From positions 1-64,000 of the forward strand of contig CALOAF010000002.1 of NCBI GenBank assembly GCA_942491385.1: 64,000 bases of DNA. The letters run 5' to 3'. The translations under genes and the position numbers were made by a program. Below, in pieces: positions 25,629-36,006 of the stretch. Position 1 is the first letter of the stretch; every line of letters begins with the position of its first letter. This DNA comes from UBA6170 sp942491385 (GTDB taxonomy: Bacteria; Chloroflexota; Anaerolineae; Anaerolineales; Anaerolineaceae). Below the pieces are notes generated by a model. That model saw nothing but the letters and a program-made list of their open reading frames with translations, searched no databases and had not been told where the DNA came from.

Positions 25629-26831
25629 CTACTCAAGTATCTTAGTGATCACGCCAGCGCCTACTGTCAGGCCACCTTCGCGAATTGCGAATTTTGAACC
25701 CTGTTCCAACGCAACCGGGACGATCAGTTCGACCATCATGTTGACATTGTCTCCGGGCATTACCATTTCCACCCCTTCTGGCAGGGTGATCGATCCGGTT
25801 ACATCCATTGTTCGAATGTAGAATTGCGGTCGGTATCCCGGGAAGAATGGTTTGTGTCGTCCACCTTCATCACGGCGTAATACGTATACTTCTGCCATGA
25901 ATTTGGTGTGCGGGGTGATGCTGCCTGGTTTGGCAATCACCATGCCGCGTTCTACATCATCGCGGTTGATGCCGCGTATTAATAAGCCCAGGTTGTCACC
26001 TGCCATTCCCTGATCCAGCAGTTTGTGGAACATTTCCACACCCGTGCAGACCGAGCTCATGCTCTTTTCGCGTAAACCTACGATTTCTACCGGTTCGCCT
26101 ACTTTGATCATACCACGATCGACACGGCCAGTCACAACAGTTCCTCGACCTTTGATCGAGAACACGTCTTCCACTGGCATCATGAACGGTTTGTCCATTT
26201 CACGTTCTGGTTGCGGAATATAGCTGTCCACCACATCCAATAGTTCTCGTATACTGTCGTATTCGGGTGCCATCGGGTCGGTTGAGGTGCTTTCCAATGC
26301 TTTCAGCGCTGAGCCTTTTACGATCGGGGTTTCATCTCCCGGGAAGCCGTACTCTGTTAACATCTCCTGCAATTCTAATTCAACCAGTTCTATCAATTCA
26401 GGATCATCCATCTGGTCGGTTTTGTTCAGGTATACGACGATGCTCGGCACTTCCACCTGGCGTGCCAACAACACGTGTTCGCGTGTCTGCGGCATTGGAC
26501 CATCCGGCGCTGCTACCACCAGAATCGCTCCATCTACCTGCGCGGCACCGGTGATCATGTTTTTAATGTAGTCGCGGTGACCAGGCATGTCAACGTGTGC
26601 ATAATGCCGTTTTGCTGTCTGGTATTCCACATGTGCAATGTTGATGGTGATCCCACGTGCTTTTTCTTCCGGTGCATTGTCGATTGAGTCGTATGCCCGA
26701 TATTCACCGAATCCCATTAACTGACTGACCTTGGTGATCGCTGCTGTCAGCGTCGTCTTCCCATGGTCAATATGTCCCATTGTTCCCACATTCAGGTGGG
26801 GTTTACTGCGATCAAATTTCTCCTTCGCCAT
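25629..26831 (-). CDS. tuf: Translation elongation factor Tu
   Basis: 400 residues. GTPase motifs G1 GHIDHGKT, G3 DMPGH and G4 NKTD are present, with the switch I TINIAHVEY. EF-Tu brings aminoacyl-tRNA to the ribosome. The start is placed at ATG 26831 (MAKEKFDRSKPHLN), 11 bases after AGGAG. A GTG three codons upstream (26840) lies too close to that site. The gene belongs to the str operon rpsL-rpsG-fusA-tuf. A local rise in G+C and strong codon preference compared with its neighbours fits very high expression. Confidence 0.97.
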   Translation of the reverse strand: MAKEKFDRSKPHLNVGTMGHIDHGKTTLTAAITKVSQLMGFGEYRAYDSIDNAPEEKARGITINIAHVEYQTAKRHYAHVDMPGHRDYIKNMITGAAQVDGAILVVAAPDGPMPQTREHVLLARQVEVPSIVVYLNKTDQMDDPELIELVELELQEMLTEYGFPGDETPIVKGSALKALESTSTDPMAPEYDSIRELLDVVDSYIPQPEREMDKPFMMPVEDVFSIKGRGTVVTGRVDRGMIKVGEPVEIVGLREKSMSSVCTGVEMFHKLLDQGMAGDNLGLLIRGINRDDVERGMVIAKPGSITPHTKFMAEVYVLRRDEGGRHKPFFPGYRPQFYIRTMDVTGSITLPEGVEMVMPGDNVNMMVELIVPVALEQGSKFAIREGGLTVGAGVITKILE

Positions 26832-26867
26832 TCGAGTCACATCTCCTTAAAAATCCTGATGATTTTA

Positions 26868-28940
26868 TTAATAATTTAAAATACGATGAGCCACAGAGTC
26901 TGAAACAGGCGAATAATGGTGGAACTCCATAGAGAAAACACCACGACCCTGGGTTGCAGAGCGTAATTCTGTAGCGTAACCAAACATTTCAGCCAATGGG
27001 ACCAGTGCTCTTACTGCGTGTGAATTTCCAGGCCGTAATTCTGTACCTTGAATTTCTCCACGACGAGCATTTATCTGCCCCAATACATCACCTAAATATT
27101 CTTCCGGCATAACAATTTCAACCTTCATGATTGGTTCCAGTAATGTGGGTCTCCCCTTTTGAAAGGCTTCTTTGAACGCAAAGACCGCTGCCATTTTGAA
27201 TGCCATTTCACTAGAATCTACCTCATGATAGGATCCGTCCACCAAAGTCACTTTTAGGTCAGTGACTGGGTAACCCGCCAAAATACCTGATTGAGACGCT
27301 TCCTTGATACCATTTTCGATCGCTTTGAAATATTCTTTAGGAATCGTTCCACCAGCAATTTTTTCTTCGAAAACAACACCACCACCACGATCTAATGGTT
27401 CCATATTGATAACAACATGACCATATTGACCATGACCACCGGTTTGTTTTACATATTTATAACTCAGCTCATTGACTGGATTTTGGATTGTCTCCCGGTA
27501 AGATACGCGCGGTCTACCAACATTGGCTTTGACATTAAATTCCCGCATCATTCGGTCTACTAATACATCCAGATGAAGTTCACCCATTCCTGAGATAATC
27601 GTCTGACCGGTCGCTTCGTCTGTTTGTACACGGAATGTTGGGTCTTCTTCTGAAAGACGGCGTAAAGCCTCACCCATCTTATCCTGATCCGCAGTTGTTT
27701 TTGGTTCGATAGCGATTGAAATGACAGGTTCAGGGAAACTGATTGTTTCTAATACGATTGGTTTACCCGGATTACATAATGTATCACCAGTAAATGTAAA
27801 TTTAAGACCCAAAATAGCACCGATATCGCCTGATGGAATGAATTCAACATCTTCTCTACGATCGGCATACATACGGATTAATCGCCCAACACGTTCTTTC
27901 TTGCCTTTAGTAGGACTCAATACCGATTCACCAGCAATCATTCTTCCGGAATAGACACGGAAATAAGCCAAACGGCCCACATAAGGATCACTCACAATTT
28001 TAAAGACAAGGGCGCTCAGGTACTCTGAATCAGAAGTTGGTAATTCAATGATCTCTTCCCCATCTAGGGAGGTAGCTTTAACCGCCGGAATATCCAGAGG
28101 TGAAGGAAGATAATCAATCACTGCATCCAGTATCGGTTGGACACCTTTGTTCTTCAAAGATGATCCACAGAAAACCAGAGTAGCTTTATTATCCAGCACG
28201 GCTTTTCGTAAGGATGTTTTGAGCTCTTCATTGGTAATTGTTTCACCTTCAAGAAACTTTTCAATGAGTGCATCATCCAATTCGGCTGTTTTTTCAAGCA
28301 TCTGCTCACGTGCAAATTCGGCTGCTTCTTTATATTCTGACGGAATATCTCCAACTAAAAATTCTCGTCCATCAGGATTTTCCCATACAATGGATTTCAT
28401 TTCCAGCAGGTCAATAACGCCAATGAAATTGGCTTCTTCCCCAATTGGTATCTGCATAGGAATTGGATTGGCACCCAGGCGATCAATAATTGACTGAACT
28501 GAGCGTTCAAATGAAGCCCCCATCCGATCCATCTTGTTGATGAAACAAATTCTGGGAACCAGGTATCGATCAGCCTGTCTCCAAACGGTTTCGCTTTGCG
28601 GTTCTACACCTTGTACTGCGTCAAAAACAACCACACCGCCATCCAAAACCCTTAATGAGCGTTGAACCTCAGCGGTGAAATCAATATGTCCAGGAGTATC
28701 AATGATGTTGAACTGATAGTCTTTCCACTCAGCAGTTACAGCAGCGGATACAATTGTGATTCCCCGTTCCCGTTCCTGAGCCATCCAATCGGTAACGGTA
28801 GTACCATCATCCACGGAACCAATTCTGTACGTCTTGCCGGTGTAATACAGAATTCGTTCGGTTGTTGTGGTCTTGCCTGCATCAATATGAGCAATGATGC
28901 CGATATTTCTGACTCGTTCAAGTGGAAAAGTACGTTGCAT
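26868..28940 (-). CDS. fusA: Translation elongation factor G
   Basis: 690 residues with G1 AHIDAGKTTTTE, G3 DTPGHIDF, G4 NKMD and the five-domain order of EF-G, including the domain IV tip region YKYVKQTGGHGQYGHV. It drives translocation. The gene lies between rpsG (14 bases upstream) and tuf. Confidence 0.97.
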   Translation of the reverse strand: MQRTFPLERVRNIGIIAHIDAGKTTTTERILYYTGKTYRIGSVDDGTTVTDWMAQERERGITIVSAAVTAEWKDYQFNIIDTPGHIDFTAEVQRSLRVLDGGVVVFDAVQGVEPQSETVWRQADRYLVPRICFINKMDRMGASFERSVQSIIDRLGANPIPMQIPIGEEANFIGVIDLLEMKSIVWENPDGREFLVGDIPSEYKEAAEFAREQMLEKTAELDDALIEKFLEGETITNEELKTSLRKAVLDNKATLVFCGSSLKNKGVQPILDAVIDYLPSPLDIPAVKATSLDGEEIIELPTSDSEYLSALVFKIVSDPYVGRLAYFRVYSGRMIAGESVLSPTKGKKERVGRLIRMYADRREDVEFIPSGDIGAILGLKFTFTGDTLCNPGKPIVLETISFPEPVISIAIEPKTTADQDKMGEALRRLSEEDPTFRVQTDEATGQTIISGMGELHLDVLVDRMMREFNVKANVGRPRVSYRETIQNPVNELSYKYVKQTGGHGQYGHVVINMEPLDRGGGVVFEEKIAGGTIPKEYFKAIENGIKEASQSGILAGYPVTDLKVTLVDGSYHEVDSSEMAFKMAAVFAFKEAFQKGRPTLLEPIMKVEIVMPEEYLGDVLGQINARRGEIQGTELRPGNSHAVRALVPLAEMFGYATELRSATQGRGVFSMEFHHYSPVSDSVAHRILNY

Positions 28941-28954
28941 TATTACCTTGATAC

Positions 28955-29422
28955 CTATACGCGATAATGGGAGAAGGCTCTGTTGGCTTCAGCCATTTTA
29001 TGAGTTTCATCTTTCTTACGAACAGATGAACCCTGACCGGTTGAAGCATCCATCAACTCAGCTGCAAATTTTTCAGAAAATGAGCGGCCAGAGCGTGAGC
29101 GGGAAGAGCTTATAATCCAGCGGATTGCTAGAGCAACACGGCGATCTGAAGAAACTTCCATTGGGACCTGATAGGTAGCACCACCCACCCGACGGGGGCG
29201 AACTTCCATCATAGGACCAACATTTTTCATTGCAGTTTCCAAGACTTCAATAGGATGTTTGCCTGTTTTTTGTTGAACAATATCAAGCGCATCATATACA
29301 AGTGTTGTTGCGACACTTTTCTTGCCATTCTTCATAATATGATGAATGAAGGTCTGGACATAAATACTATTGAATTTAATATCGGGAGGAGTTATTCTCC
29401 GTTCCGGACTAGTACGACGCAT
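28955..29422 (-). CDS. rpsG: 30S ribosomal protein S7
   Basis: 155 residues with MRRTSPERRITPPDIKFNS and the typical MKNGKKSVATTLVYDALDI and VRPRRVGGATYQVPMEV segments. S7 organises the 30S head and in Escherichia coli represses the str operon. Confidence 0.97.
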   Translation of the reverse strand: MRRTSPERRITPPDIKFNSIYVQTFIHHIMKNGKKSVATTLVYDALDIVQQKTGKHPIEVLETAMKNVGPMMEVRPRRVGGATYQVPMEVSSDRRVALAIRWIISSSRSRSGRSFSEKFAAELMDASTGQGSSVRKKDETHKMAEANRAFSHYRV

Positions 29423-29447
29423 TTGTCATTCTCCGTTCTTTGATTAA

Positions 29448-29870
29448 TTACTTAGCTTTTGGTCGTTTTGTTCCGTACTTGGAACGACCTTGTCCACGAT
29501 TGGATACACCAGTACTGTCAAGGGTTCCTCGAACAATATGGTAACGCACGCCTGGTAGATCTTTCACTCGACCACCGCGTACCAGAACGACAGAGTGCTC
29601 TTGTAATTGATGACCTTCACCAGGAATATAAGCTGTTACTTCTAAACCATTTGTTAAACGAACACGAGCAATTTTCCGTAACGCGGAATTTGGTTTTTTG
29701 GGAGTCATCGTTCGGACGACTGTGCAGACACCACGTTTTTGTGGTGAACCTTTATCCTGTTTCGTTCGGTTCTGCTTCATATTATTGAGTGTGTACAATA
29801 AAGCAGGAGCTTTACTCTTGCCTTTTCTGGTCTGGCGACCTTTGCGGATCAATTGGTTGATAGTTGGCAC
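29448..29870 (-). CDS. rpsL: 30S ribosomal protein S12
   Basis: 140 residues starting at GTG 29870 (PTINQLIRKGRQTRKGKSK), nine bases after GGAGG; longer frames upstream lack a ribosome site and family support. The decoding-site loops TPKKPNSALRKIARV and VRGGRVKDLPGVRYH carry the lysines changed in streptomycin resistance in other bacteria; both are wild-type here. It is the first gene of the str group, downstream of rpoB rather than of rpoC. Confidence 0.96.
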   Translation of the reverse strand: MPTINQLIRKGRQTRKGKSKAPALLYTLNNMKQNRTKQDKGSPQKRGVCTVVRTMTPKKPNSALRKIARVRLTNGLEVTAYIPGEGHQLQEHSVVLVRGGRVKDLPGVRYHIVRGTLDSTGVSNRGQGRSKYGTKRPKAK

Positions 29871-29915
29871 GTTCTCTCGCCTCCAAATTAAAATCTCTGA
29901 TTTTTTCAATAATTA

Positions 29916-29940
29916 AGGCCATCGCTCTTGATGATGGCCT
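29916..29940 (-). terminator. Hairpin between rpoB and rpsL
   Basis: AGGCCATC (29916-29923) pairs with GATGGCCT (29933-29940), loop nine bases, followed on the minus strand by TTAATTATTG. It lies 46 bases before the rpsL start. It could be a weak terminator after rpoB or an attenuator of the str genes. Confidence 0.4.
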
Positions 29941-30028
29941 CGACAATACGCCGGTTTAACGAACTATAAATGTCCGATAGGCAACGAGGGCAGATTATAT
30001 CATGGGCGACATTCTCAGTCAAGGAATG

Positions 30029-33000
30029 CTATTTATTACCCAGGCCTCCAAATCCTCCTCCAAGTCCTAATAAACCGGTTTCCAATCTTGGTGGTTTAGC
30101 ACGTTCTTCATCCTTTCCGAAGCGTACATTATCACCATTATCCATTACAGCTTCTACTGAAAGGCCCAGCGATTGCAATTCTTTCACCAATACACGGAAT
30201 GATGCTGGGAGACCAGGTTCTTCGATCTGATCACCTTTGACGATAGCTTCATAAGTTGCTACACGACCCTGAACATCGTCAGATTTTACAGTCAACATTT
30301 CCTGCAAGGTATAAGCAGCGCCATAGGCTTCCAACGCCCACACTTCCATTTCACCGAATCTTTGGCCTCCAAATTGTGCCTTACCACCCAGGGGTTGTTG
30401 GGTAACAAGACTGTATGGGCCAGTTGAACGAGCATGGACTTTATCCTCAACCAGATGGTGAAGTTTCAACATTGTCATCACACCAACGGTAACTGGTTGA
30501 TCAAATAGCCTTCCTGTTTTTCCATCGCGGAGAACCATCTTTCCGTAAATCGGAACAGGAGAGCCACTCGCGGCCAAGTGAGCAACCGCTCTTTCTCGTA
30601 CATTTTCATCGCTTACATCAGAGACATCCTGGTCTTCTGCTACCAGCCATAGTTTCAAACACGCGTTAATTGCATTCGTATCGCGCATTTGAGCAACTTT
30701 CTCGCCCATTGTTTCTACTGATTCAAAAGCAATGATTTTATCAGGATCATAACCTTTTTCGCGCAGCCACCCTTCCAATACAGATTGCCTTGCATATTGA
30801 AGATCGGAAGATAAGCGATAAATATCATATCCCATATCACCTAACCATTGTTCGAAGTATAGCATTCTTACTTCATCATCATCGCGGATCATTTCTTTAG
30901 AATAACCTTGGTCTTTGATCCATTCCCAGGCTTTAATGCCAGTCTCTTTCCACGACTGATCAATCATCCAGGCTCTTGCTAATTCAGCTTCAATCTCCCT
31001 TTCATTCGTCCCGTCAAAAACGGGTGTAATGGCACGGAAACCAAGACGTAGAGCAGCCCAGCCTAAATGAACTTCTAATAACTGGCCAATATTCATACGA
31101 CCAGGAACACCCAATGGATTGAGAATGATATCAACCGGTGTACCATCTTCCAAGAAAGGCATATCCTCCACCGGAATTAGTCGGGAGACAACGCCTTTAT
31201 TACCATGACGTCCTGCCATCTTGTCACCAGCAGTGATCTTTCGTCGTTGTGCTACGGAAACACGTACCATCATATCCACACCTGCTGAAAGATCATTATT
31301 CTCTTCACGGGTGAATACTTTTACGTCCACTACCTTGCCACGTTCACCGTGGGGCATTCTTAAAGAGGTGTCTTTTACATCACGGGATTTTTCTCCGAAG
31401 ATTGCACGTAACAAACGTTCTTCAGGTGTTAATTCTTTTTCACCTTTGGGAGTGATTTTTCCAACCAGAATATCATTGGGACCAACTTCAGCACCAATGC
31501 GGATAATTCCGGATTCATCCAGATCTTTGATGGCATCCTCTCCTACGTTGGGAATATCACGGGTAATTTCTTCCGGGCCTAATTTGGTGTCACGTGCTTC
31601 CACTTCATATTTTTCAATATGAACGGAGGTAAAGCGGTCATCTTGCACCAATCGCTCAGAGATAAGGATCGCGTCCTCAAAGTTGCCACCTTCCCAGGAG
31701 AGGAACGCCACAACCGCATTCTGACCCAAAGCCAGATGTCCATTCACTGTAGAAGAAGAATCTGCCAGGACATCGCCTTTTTTCAATTGCTGCCCTTTGA
31801 CCACCGCAGGTCGTTGATCGATACAGGTGCTCTGGTTGGAACGTTGGTATTTTCGTAATTGGTAGCGACGTAAACCATCTTCTCCACGAACGACAACTTC
31901 CTTGCCTGTCACCGAAATCACATCACCATCTACCTCAGCGACCAATACCTGCCCGGAGTCTTTTGCTGCGTAACGTTCCATGCCGGTAGAAACGGTTGGA
32001 ATGTCAGGACGCAGTAACGGGACTGCCTGCGCCTGCATGTTTGAACCCATCAACGCGCGGTTAGCATCATCATGCTCTAGGAAAGGTATCAGCGATGCAC
32101 TGATACCCACAACCTGGTTGGGGGCAACATCCATATAATTGATATTGTCTTGTGTAGAAATAATAAAATCTGAGTAATGACGGCTCGAAATACGTTCGCT
32201 GCCAAACTCAAATTCTGCTGTTAAAGGCGTATTTGCCTGGGCAATGATGAACTTATCTTCAGCATCAGCAGACAGATAATCCACGTTTTTGGAAACAAAT
32301 GGGACAACCGGAATGCTCTTGCGATTTAATTTCTTGATCTGGGGCAACATTTTACTGGTAATTCGATCACCTTCGCTGACAATCACTTCACCAGTCTTTG
32401 GATCCGCCAATGTTTCCTTCACCATGCGATTCAACAATTGTGGATCGTCGCTGCCAAGATATTTAATCACACGACGATAAGGTGTTTCAATGAAACCATA
32501 TTCATTCACCAGGGCAAAAGTTGCCATACGACCAATCAATCCAATGTTTGGACCTTCTGGGGTTTCAATGGGGCAGATCCGGCCATAATGTGAATGGTGA
32601 ACGTCACGAACATCGAATCCAGCGCGTTCCCTTCGAAGACCACCTGGGCCAAGCGCTGAGAGAGTGCGTTTGTGACGTAATTCCGCTAATGGATTGGTTT
32701 GATCCATGAATTGGGATAACTGACTCGACCCGAAGAACTCCCGTAATGATGCCACCACCGGGCGGATATTCACCAGACTGGTAGGCGTTACGTGTTCCTG
32801 GTCACGAATAGACATTCTTTCCTTAATTACACGTTCCATACGGCGCAAACCAACTCGCAGTTTATTTTGGATCAACTCACCTACTGTTTTCACACGACGG
32901 TTACCCAAATGGTCAATGTCATCTTTATCAGCTTGATTGTTGTTGATCATGATCAGACGGCGAACCAGTGCCACCACATCCCAAGCTGTGACTGTACGAT

Positions 33001-33952
33001 GGGAAACCGGGATATGATCAGTCAGATCTAGTTTCTGATTTAGTTTATAACGACCAACGCGCTCCAAATCATAATGACGTTGATCTACAATTTGTTCTTC
33101 TAAAAATTGGCGGGCATTTTCAACTGTAGCCGGATCCCCAGGGCGCATGCGTTTGAAGAATTCAATCAACGCAGCCTGTGCGATAGTGATCCCAGAGCTG
33201 AGATCCCATTCGGGTTCCTGTCGTATAGTGTTCGGAATGAACATTCGATCAGGATCATTATCTACATCCTGGAAAAGAGCTATGAGTTCCTCATCAGTAC
33301 CTTCTTTTAATGGGCGATCTACCAGACCGTCATCAATTGCTGCTAAGGCACGTAGGAAAATGGTAATTGGGACAGTACGTTTGCGATTGAACTTTAAGAT
33401 CAGATAATCATTCTTGCGGGTTTCATACTCCATCCAAGCCCCACGGTCGGGAATCAGTTTAGCCATTGCTAATCGATGACCGGTGGAGCGGTCTACAGGT
33501 GCTTCAAAATAAACACCAGGAGATCGAATAAGTTGGGATACAACCACACGCTCGGTACCATTAATGATGAAGGTACCTTTCTCTGTCATTTCAGGGAATT
33601 CACCCAGGAAAATTTCTTCTTTGATCGGTTCGGAAACGTCAGGACCAGCCAACAATACGGATACTTTTAATGGACAGGCATATGTTAAATCTCTGTCAAC
33701 ACATTCATCAATGGAATGTTTGGGCTCTTCAAACCAATATTTGAGATCCCAATCTTTTAAATCAGGGTTTCGACTCGGAAAATATAACCTCATTCCTTTG
33801 TTATATGATTCAATCGGGGAAATTTCATTAAACAAATCTCCCAGCATCACATCTTTTAAACGTTGAAACGATTCCAATTGAACTTTAATCAATTGGGGTA
33901 AATCAAAGATTGCAGGAATTCTTCCATAAGACTTAACTGGCAAAAATGACAT
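30029..33952 (-). CDS. rpoB: DNA-directed RNA polymerase beta subunit
   Basis: 1307 residues, full length. Rifampicin-region residues are present around SSQLSQFMDQTNPLAELRHK and LGPGGLRRERAGFDVRDVH; the C-terminal clamp region has QPLGGKAQFGGQRFGEMEVW. The last residues form a glycine-rich tail (GLGGGFGGLGNK). A consensus promoter stands about 77 bases upstream (34057-34029). Neither rplJ/rplL before it nor rpoC after it is present, so the gene stands apart from its usual partners. The upstream neighbour is a phosphoesterase gene. Confidence 0.98.
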   Translation of the reverse strand: MSFLPVKSYGRIPAIFDLPQLIKVQLESFQRLKDVMLGDLFNEISPIESYNKGMRLYFPSRNPDLKDWDLKYWFEEPKHSIDECVDRDLTYACPLKVSVLLAGPDVSEPIKEEIFLGEFPEMTEKGTFIINGTERVVVSQLIRSPGVYFEAPVDRSTGHRLAMAKLIPDRGAWMEYETRKNDYLILKFNRKRTVPITIFLRALAAIDDGLVDRPLKEGTDEELIALFQDVDNDPDRMFIPNTIRQEPEWDLSSGITIAQAALIEFFKRMRPGDPATVENARQFLEEQIVDQRHYDLERVGRYKLNQKLDLTDHIPVSHRTVTAWDVVALVRRLIMINNNQADKDDIDHLGNRRVKTVGELIQNKLRVGLRRMERVIKERMSIRDQEHVTPTSLVNIRPVVASLREFFGSSQLSQFMDQTNPLAELRHKRTLSALGPGGLRRERAGFDVRDVHHSHYGRICPIETPEGPNIGLIGRMATFALVNEYGFIETPYRRVIKYLGSDDPQLLNRMVKETLADPKTGEVIVSEGDRITSKMLPQIKKLNRKSIPVVPFVSKNVDYLSADAEDKFIIAQANTPLTAEFEFGSERISSRHYSDFIISTQDNINYMDVAPNQVVGISASLIPFLEHDDANRALMGSNMQAQAVPLLRPDIPTVSTGMERYAAKDSGQVLVAEVDGDVISVTGKEVVVRGEDGLRRYQLRKYQRSNQSTCIDQRPAVVKGQQLKKGDVLADSSSTVNGHLALGQNAVVAFLSWEGGNFEDAILISERLVQDDRFTSVHIEKYEVEARDTKLGPEEITRDIPNVGEDAIKDLDESGIIRIGAEVGPNDILVGKITPKGEKELTPEERLLRAIFGEKSRDVKDTSLRMPHGERGKVVDVKVFTREENNDLSAGVDMMVRVSVAQRRKITAGDKMAGRHGNKGVVSRLIPVEDMPFLEDGTPVDIILNPLGVPGRMNIGQLLEVHLGWAALRLGFRAITPVFDGTNEREIEAELARAWMIDQSWKETGIKAWEWIKDQGYSKEMIRDDDEVRMLYFEQWLGDMGYDIYRLSSDLQYARQSVLEGWLREKGYDPDKIIAFESVETMGEKVAQMRDTNAINACLKLWLVAEDQDVSDVSDENVRERAVAHLAASGSPVPIYGKMVLRDGKTGRLFDQPVTVGVMTMLKLHHLVEDKVHARSTGPYSLVTQQPLGGKAQFGGQRFGEMEVWALEAYGAAYTLQEMLTVKSDDVQGRVATYEAIVKGDQIEEPGLPASFRVLVKELQSLGLSVEAVMDNGDNVRFGKDEERAKPPRLETGLLGLGGGFGGLGNK

Positions 33953-34028
33953 GTTTTTCTCCTGGCGATATTAACCTTAATGGAAGAACCGCCTATTCTC
34001 CCATTCTAAAGGTAAAATGCAATCAGAT

Positions 34029-34057
34029 ATTATAGCAAAGTCAAGCCGTGTGGTCAA
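34029..34057 (-). promoter_or_regulatory. Sigma-70-type promoter of rpoB
   Basis: On the minus strand TTGACC (34057-34052), a 17-base spacer and a perfect TATAAT (34034-34029). Transcription would start near 34022 and leave a leader of about 70 bases before the rpoB ATG. Confidence 0.75.
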
Positions 34058-34101
34058 GAAGCAATTCTTAGCCTGTGTTCCCAGAAAATCAATTTTTTGG
34101 C

Positions 34102-34716
34102 TTATTTGCCTTCTATCCACTTGTTTTTACACCATCTCATTGGTCGAAGATATACAATCTCGGTATGAATGTCTTTGTGTGCCTTGATTTCAATCAAACC
34201 AATAGAAGGCCCTTGTTGGTGTTGTGAGTGATCATAGCCTGAGCCCGGATTAAAATATAACTTTCCTTCCACCCAACGATTTTCCGATCGATGTGAGTGA
34301 CCAAAAATAATTACATCAAAATCTTGCTCCAGTTTGGAAAATTTCTTAACAAAGCGCTCAAAGCGATATCCCAGCAGCCAGTGTGGCAATTTATCCCAGA
34401 AATATGAAATTAAATTCCCATAACCATGGGTAATCAGTATCTTTACTTCATTAATAATGATTTCATTAACGGTTGGTAATTGCCTGATGCGCCACCAGTC
34501 TCGGTTCCCCCGCACAGCCTGGACGGGGGCAACCTTTTCCAACTTTTTCAATACATCTGGAATAGAAATATCACCGGCATGGATAATCAGATCAACTTTT
34601 TGTTTACGGAAGATAGGAATAATGTCCGGATGCAAATCCCCCACCCGGTCAGGAATGTGGGTATCAGAAAGAACACCGATAAGAACATTTTTTTTAACGT
34701 TGCTCGTTTCCAACAA
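34102..34716 (-). CDS. YfcE/MJ0936-type metallophosphoesterase
   Basis: 204 residues with the calcineurin-like metal motifs in order: SDTHIPDR (D-x-H), HAGDIS (GD), RGNRDW (GNRD), THGYG and FGHSH. Such enzymes split phosphodiesters of unknown natural substrates. The start is a TTG at 34716; a second TTG follows and the ribosome site is weak, so the first residues are uncertain. It directly follows the broken MFS transporter gene, whose stop lies three bases upstream, and may be read with it. Confidence 0.85.
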   Translation of the reverse strand: MLETSNVKKNVLIGVLSDTHIPDRVGDLHPDIIPIFRKQKVDLIIHAGDISIPDVLKKLEKVAPVQAVRGNRDWWRIRQLPTVNEIIINEVKILITHGYGNLISYFWDKLPHWLLGYRFERFVKKFSKLEQDFDVIIFGHSHRSENRWVEGKLYFNPGSGYDHSQHQQGPSIGLIEIKAHKDIHTEIVYLRPMRWCKNKWIEGK

Positions 34717-34719
34717 AAT

Positions 34720-35971
34720 TTATACAGTTCCTTCCTGAATTACCAAATCATCTTCCCTTTTCTTTTGTTCGTATTTGTTGAAGAATAACCATGTAGAAAG
34801 AATTGAAAAGCAGTAAATACTGGCTGTAATCAAGAATAACGGTTGAAAACCATATCGGATTTGAATTAATCCTGAGAGAAATGGACCGATTGCCCAACCA
34901 GCAGTCCAGGCATTGCTGATCAGACTATTCACAACCCCTTGTTCATGCTCATCCACATTCTCCATACAAAACGCATTGTATAGCGGAACAGCCATATTCA
35001 TTAACATACCACTCAATAAATAACCTATGGCTGCTAACCAGAGATATGGCGAAAAGGCCAGCACCAATAAGAACACTATGCTACTAGCTTGGGTTAAAAC
35101 TACTACCCGTATTTTACTGTCAAAAATTTGACCAATCGTGGGCCCAATAATTGAACCAATTCCTACAAATAATGCACTGAGACTAATACGACACCAAGAG
35201 GACTGCTCTTAATATTAAAATGTCTCTGAAAAATAAAGATTCATATAGGGAATTGTGATGGCTGCCCCAAACCCTAAAAGCATTTCTGGTAATACCAATT
35301 TCCATGTAAAACCCTTTTGGATCGTTTGTTTTAAAAGATCCCATTGATTTGATTTGATGAAATTATTGTCAATCTTTTTTCTCTGGGCTCTTTTAATAAT
35401 AAAGATCGGAATCAGCGCAAAGAGTCCAAGGATGACACTGACCAACAACACCGATTGAAATGCTTGCGCGCTATCTGCTGGAATTTTCAGCATAATCCAC
35501 CAAACCACCCCGGCATTTGCCCTGCAAATATATTTCCAAGCGCCCCAGCGAGAGTGCTCAATCCAAAATTAAGGCTGAACATCAGCGCACGATTATCGGT
35601 TTGTGAAACCTTCATCATGAATGGTGCTTGGCTAATAAAGTACAAAGAATTACCTACTCCACCTAAAAATGCCATCCGGATCAGTAGTACTTGAGATTGA
35701 ACAAACAATTGCAGTCCCATTCCGGTTGTGGACATTACTATACCTATAATCATTGCTGGTTTACGACCAATGCTATCAGATAACATCCCCATAAGGATGC
35801 CCAGCAACAAACCAGCAATCCATGGCACTGAGTTTATCAATCCCAAAAATCTTTTTCGTAACCCCGTGCCAGAATAAAGAAATTAAAAAATAATTGCCAT
35901 GTACTAAAAATAATGCCGTTGAGAATGGTCGCCAGTAAAAACAATCTTGCGCTTTGCGGAAATGTCTTCAT
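34720..35971 (-). pseudogene. MFS transporter, broken by four frameshifts
   Basis: Putting the three minus-strand frames together restores one 12-helix major facilitator protein of about 415 residues, beginning at ATG 35971 (MKTFPQSARLFLLATILNG) with motif A-like GMLSDSIGRKPA after helix two. Single-base changes are inferred near 35848 (one T lost from a T run), near 35500 (in a G run), near 35216 (one T gained) and near 35190. Each break is followed within a few codons by a stop in the original frame. Substrate unknown. Four independent breaks argue for real decay rather than reading error, though homopolymer errors cannot be excluded. Confidence 0.8.
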
Positions 35972-36006
35972 TTGCTGCCAAGTGCTCGTCGATGATGTCA
36001 AGGTGG

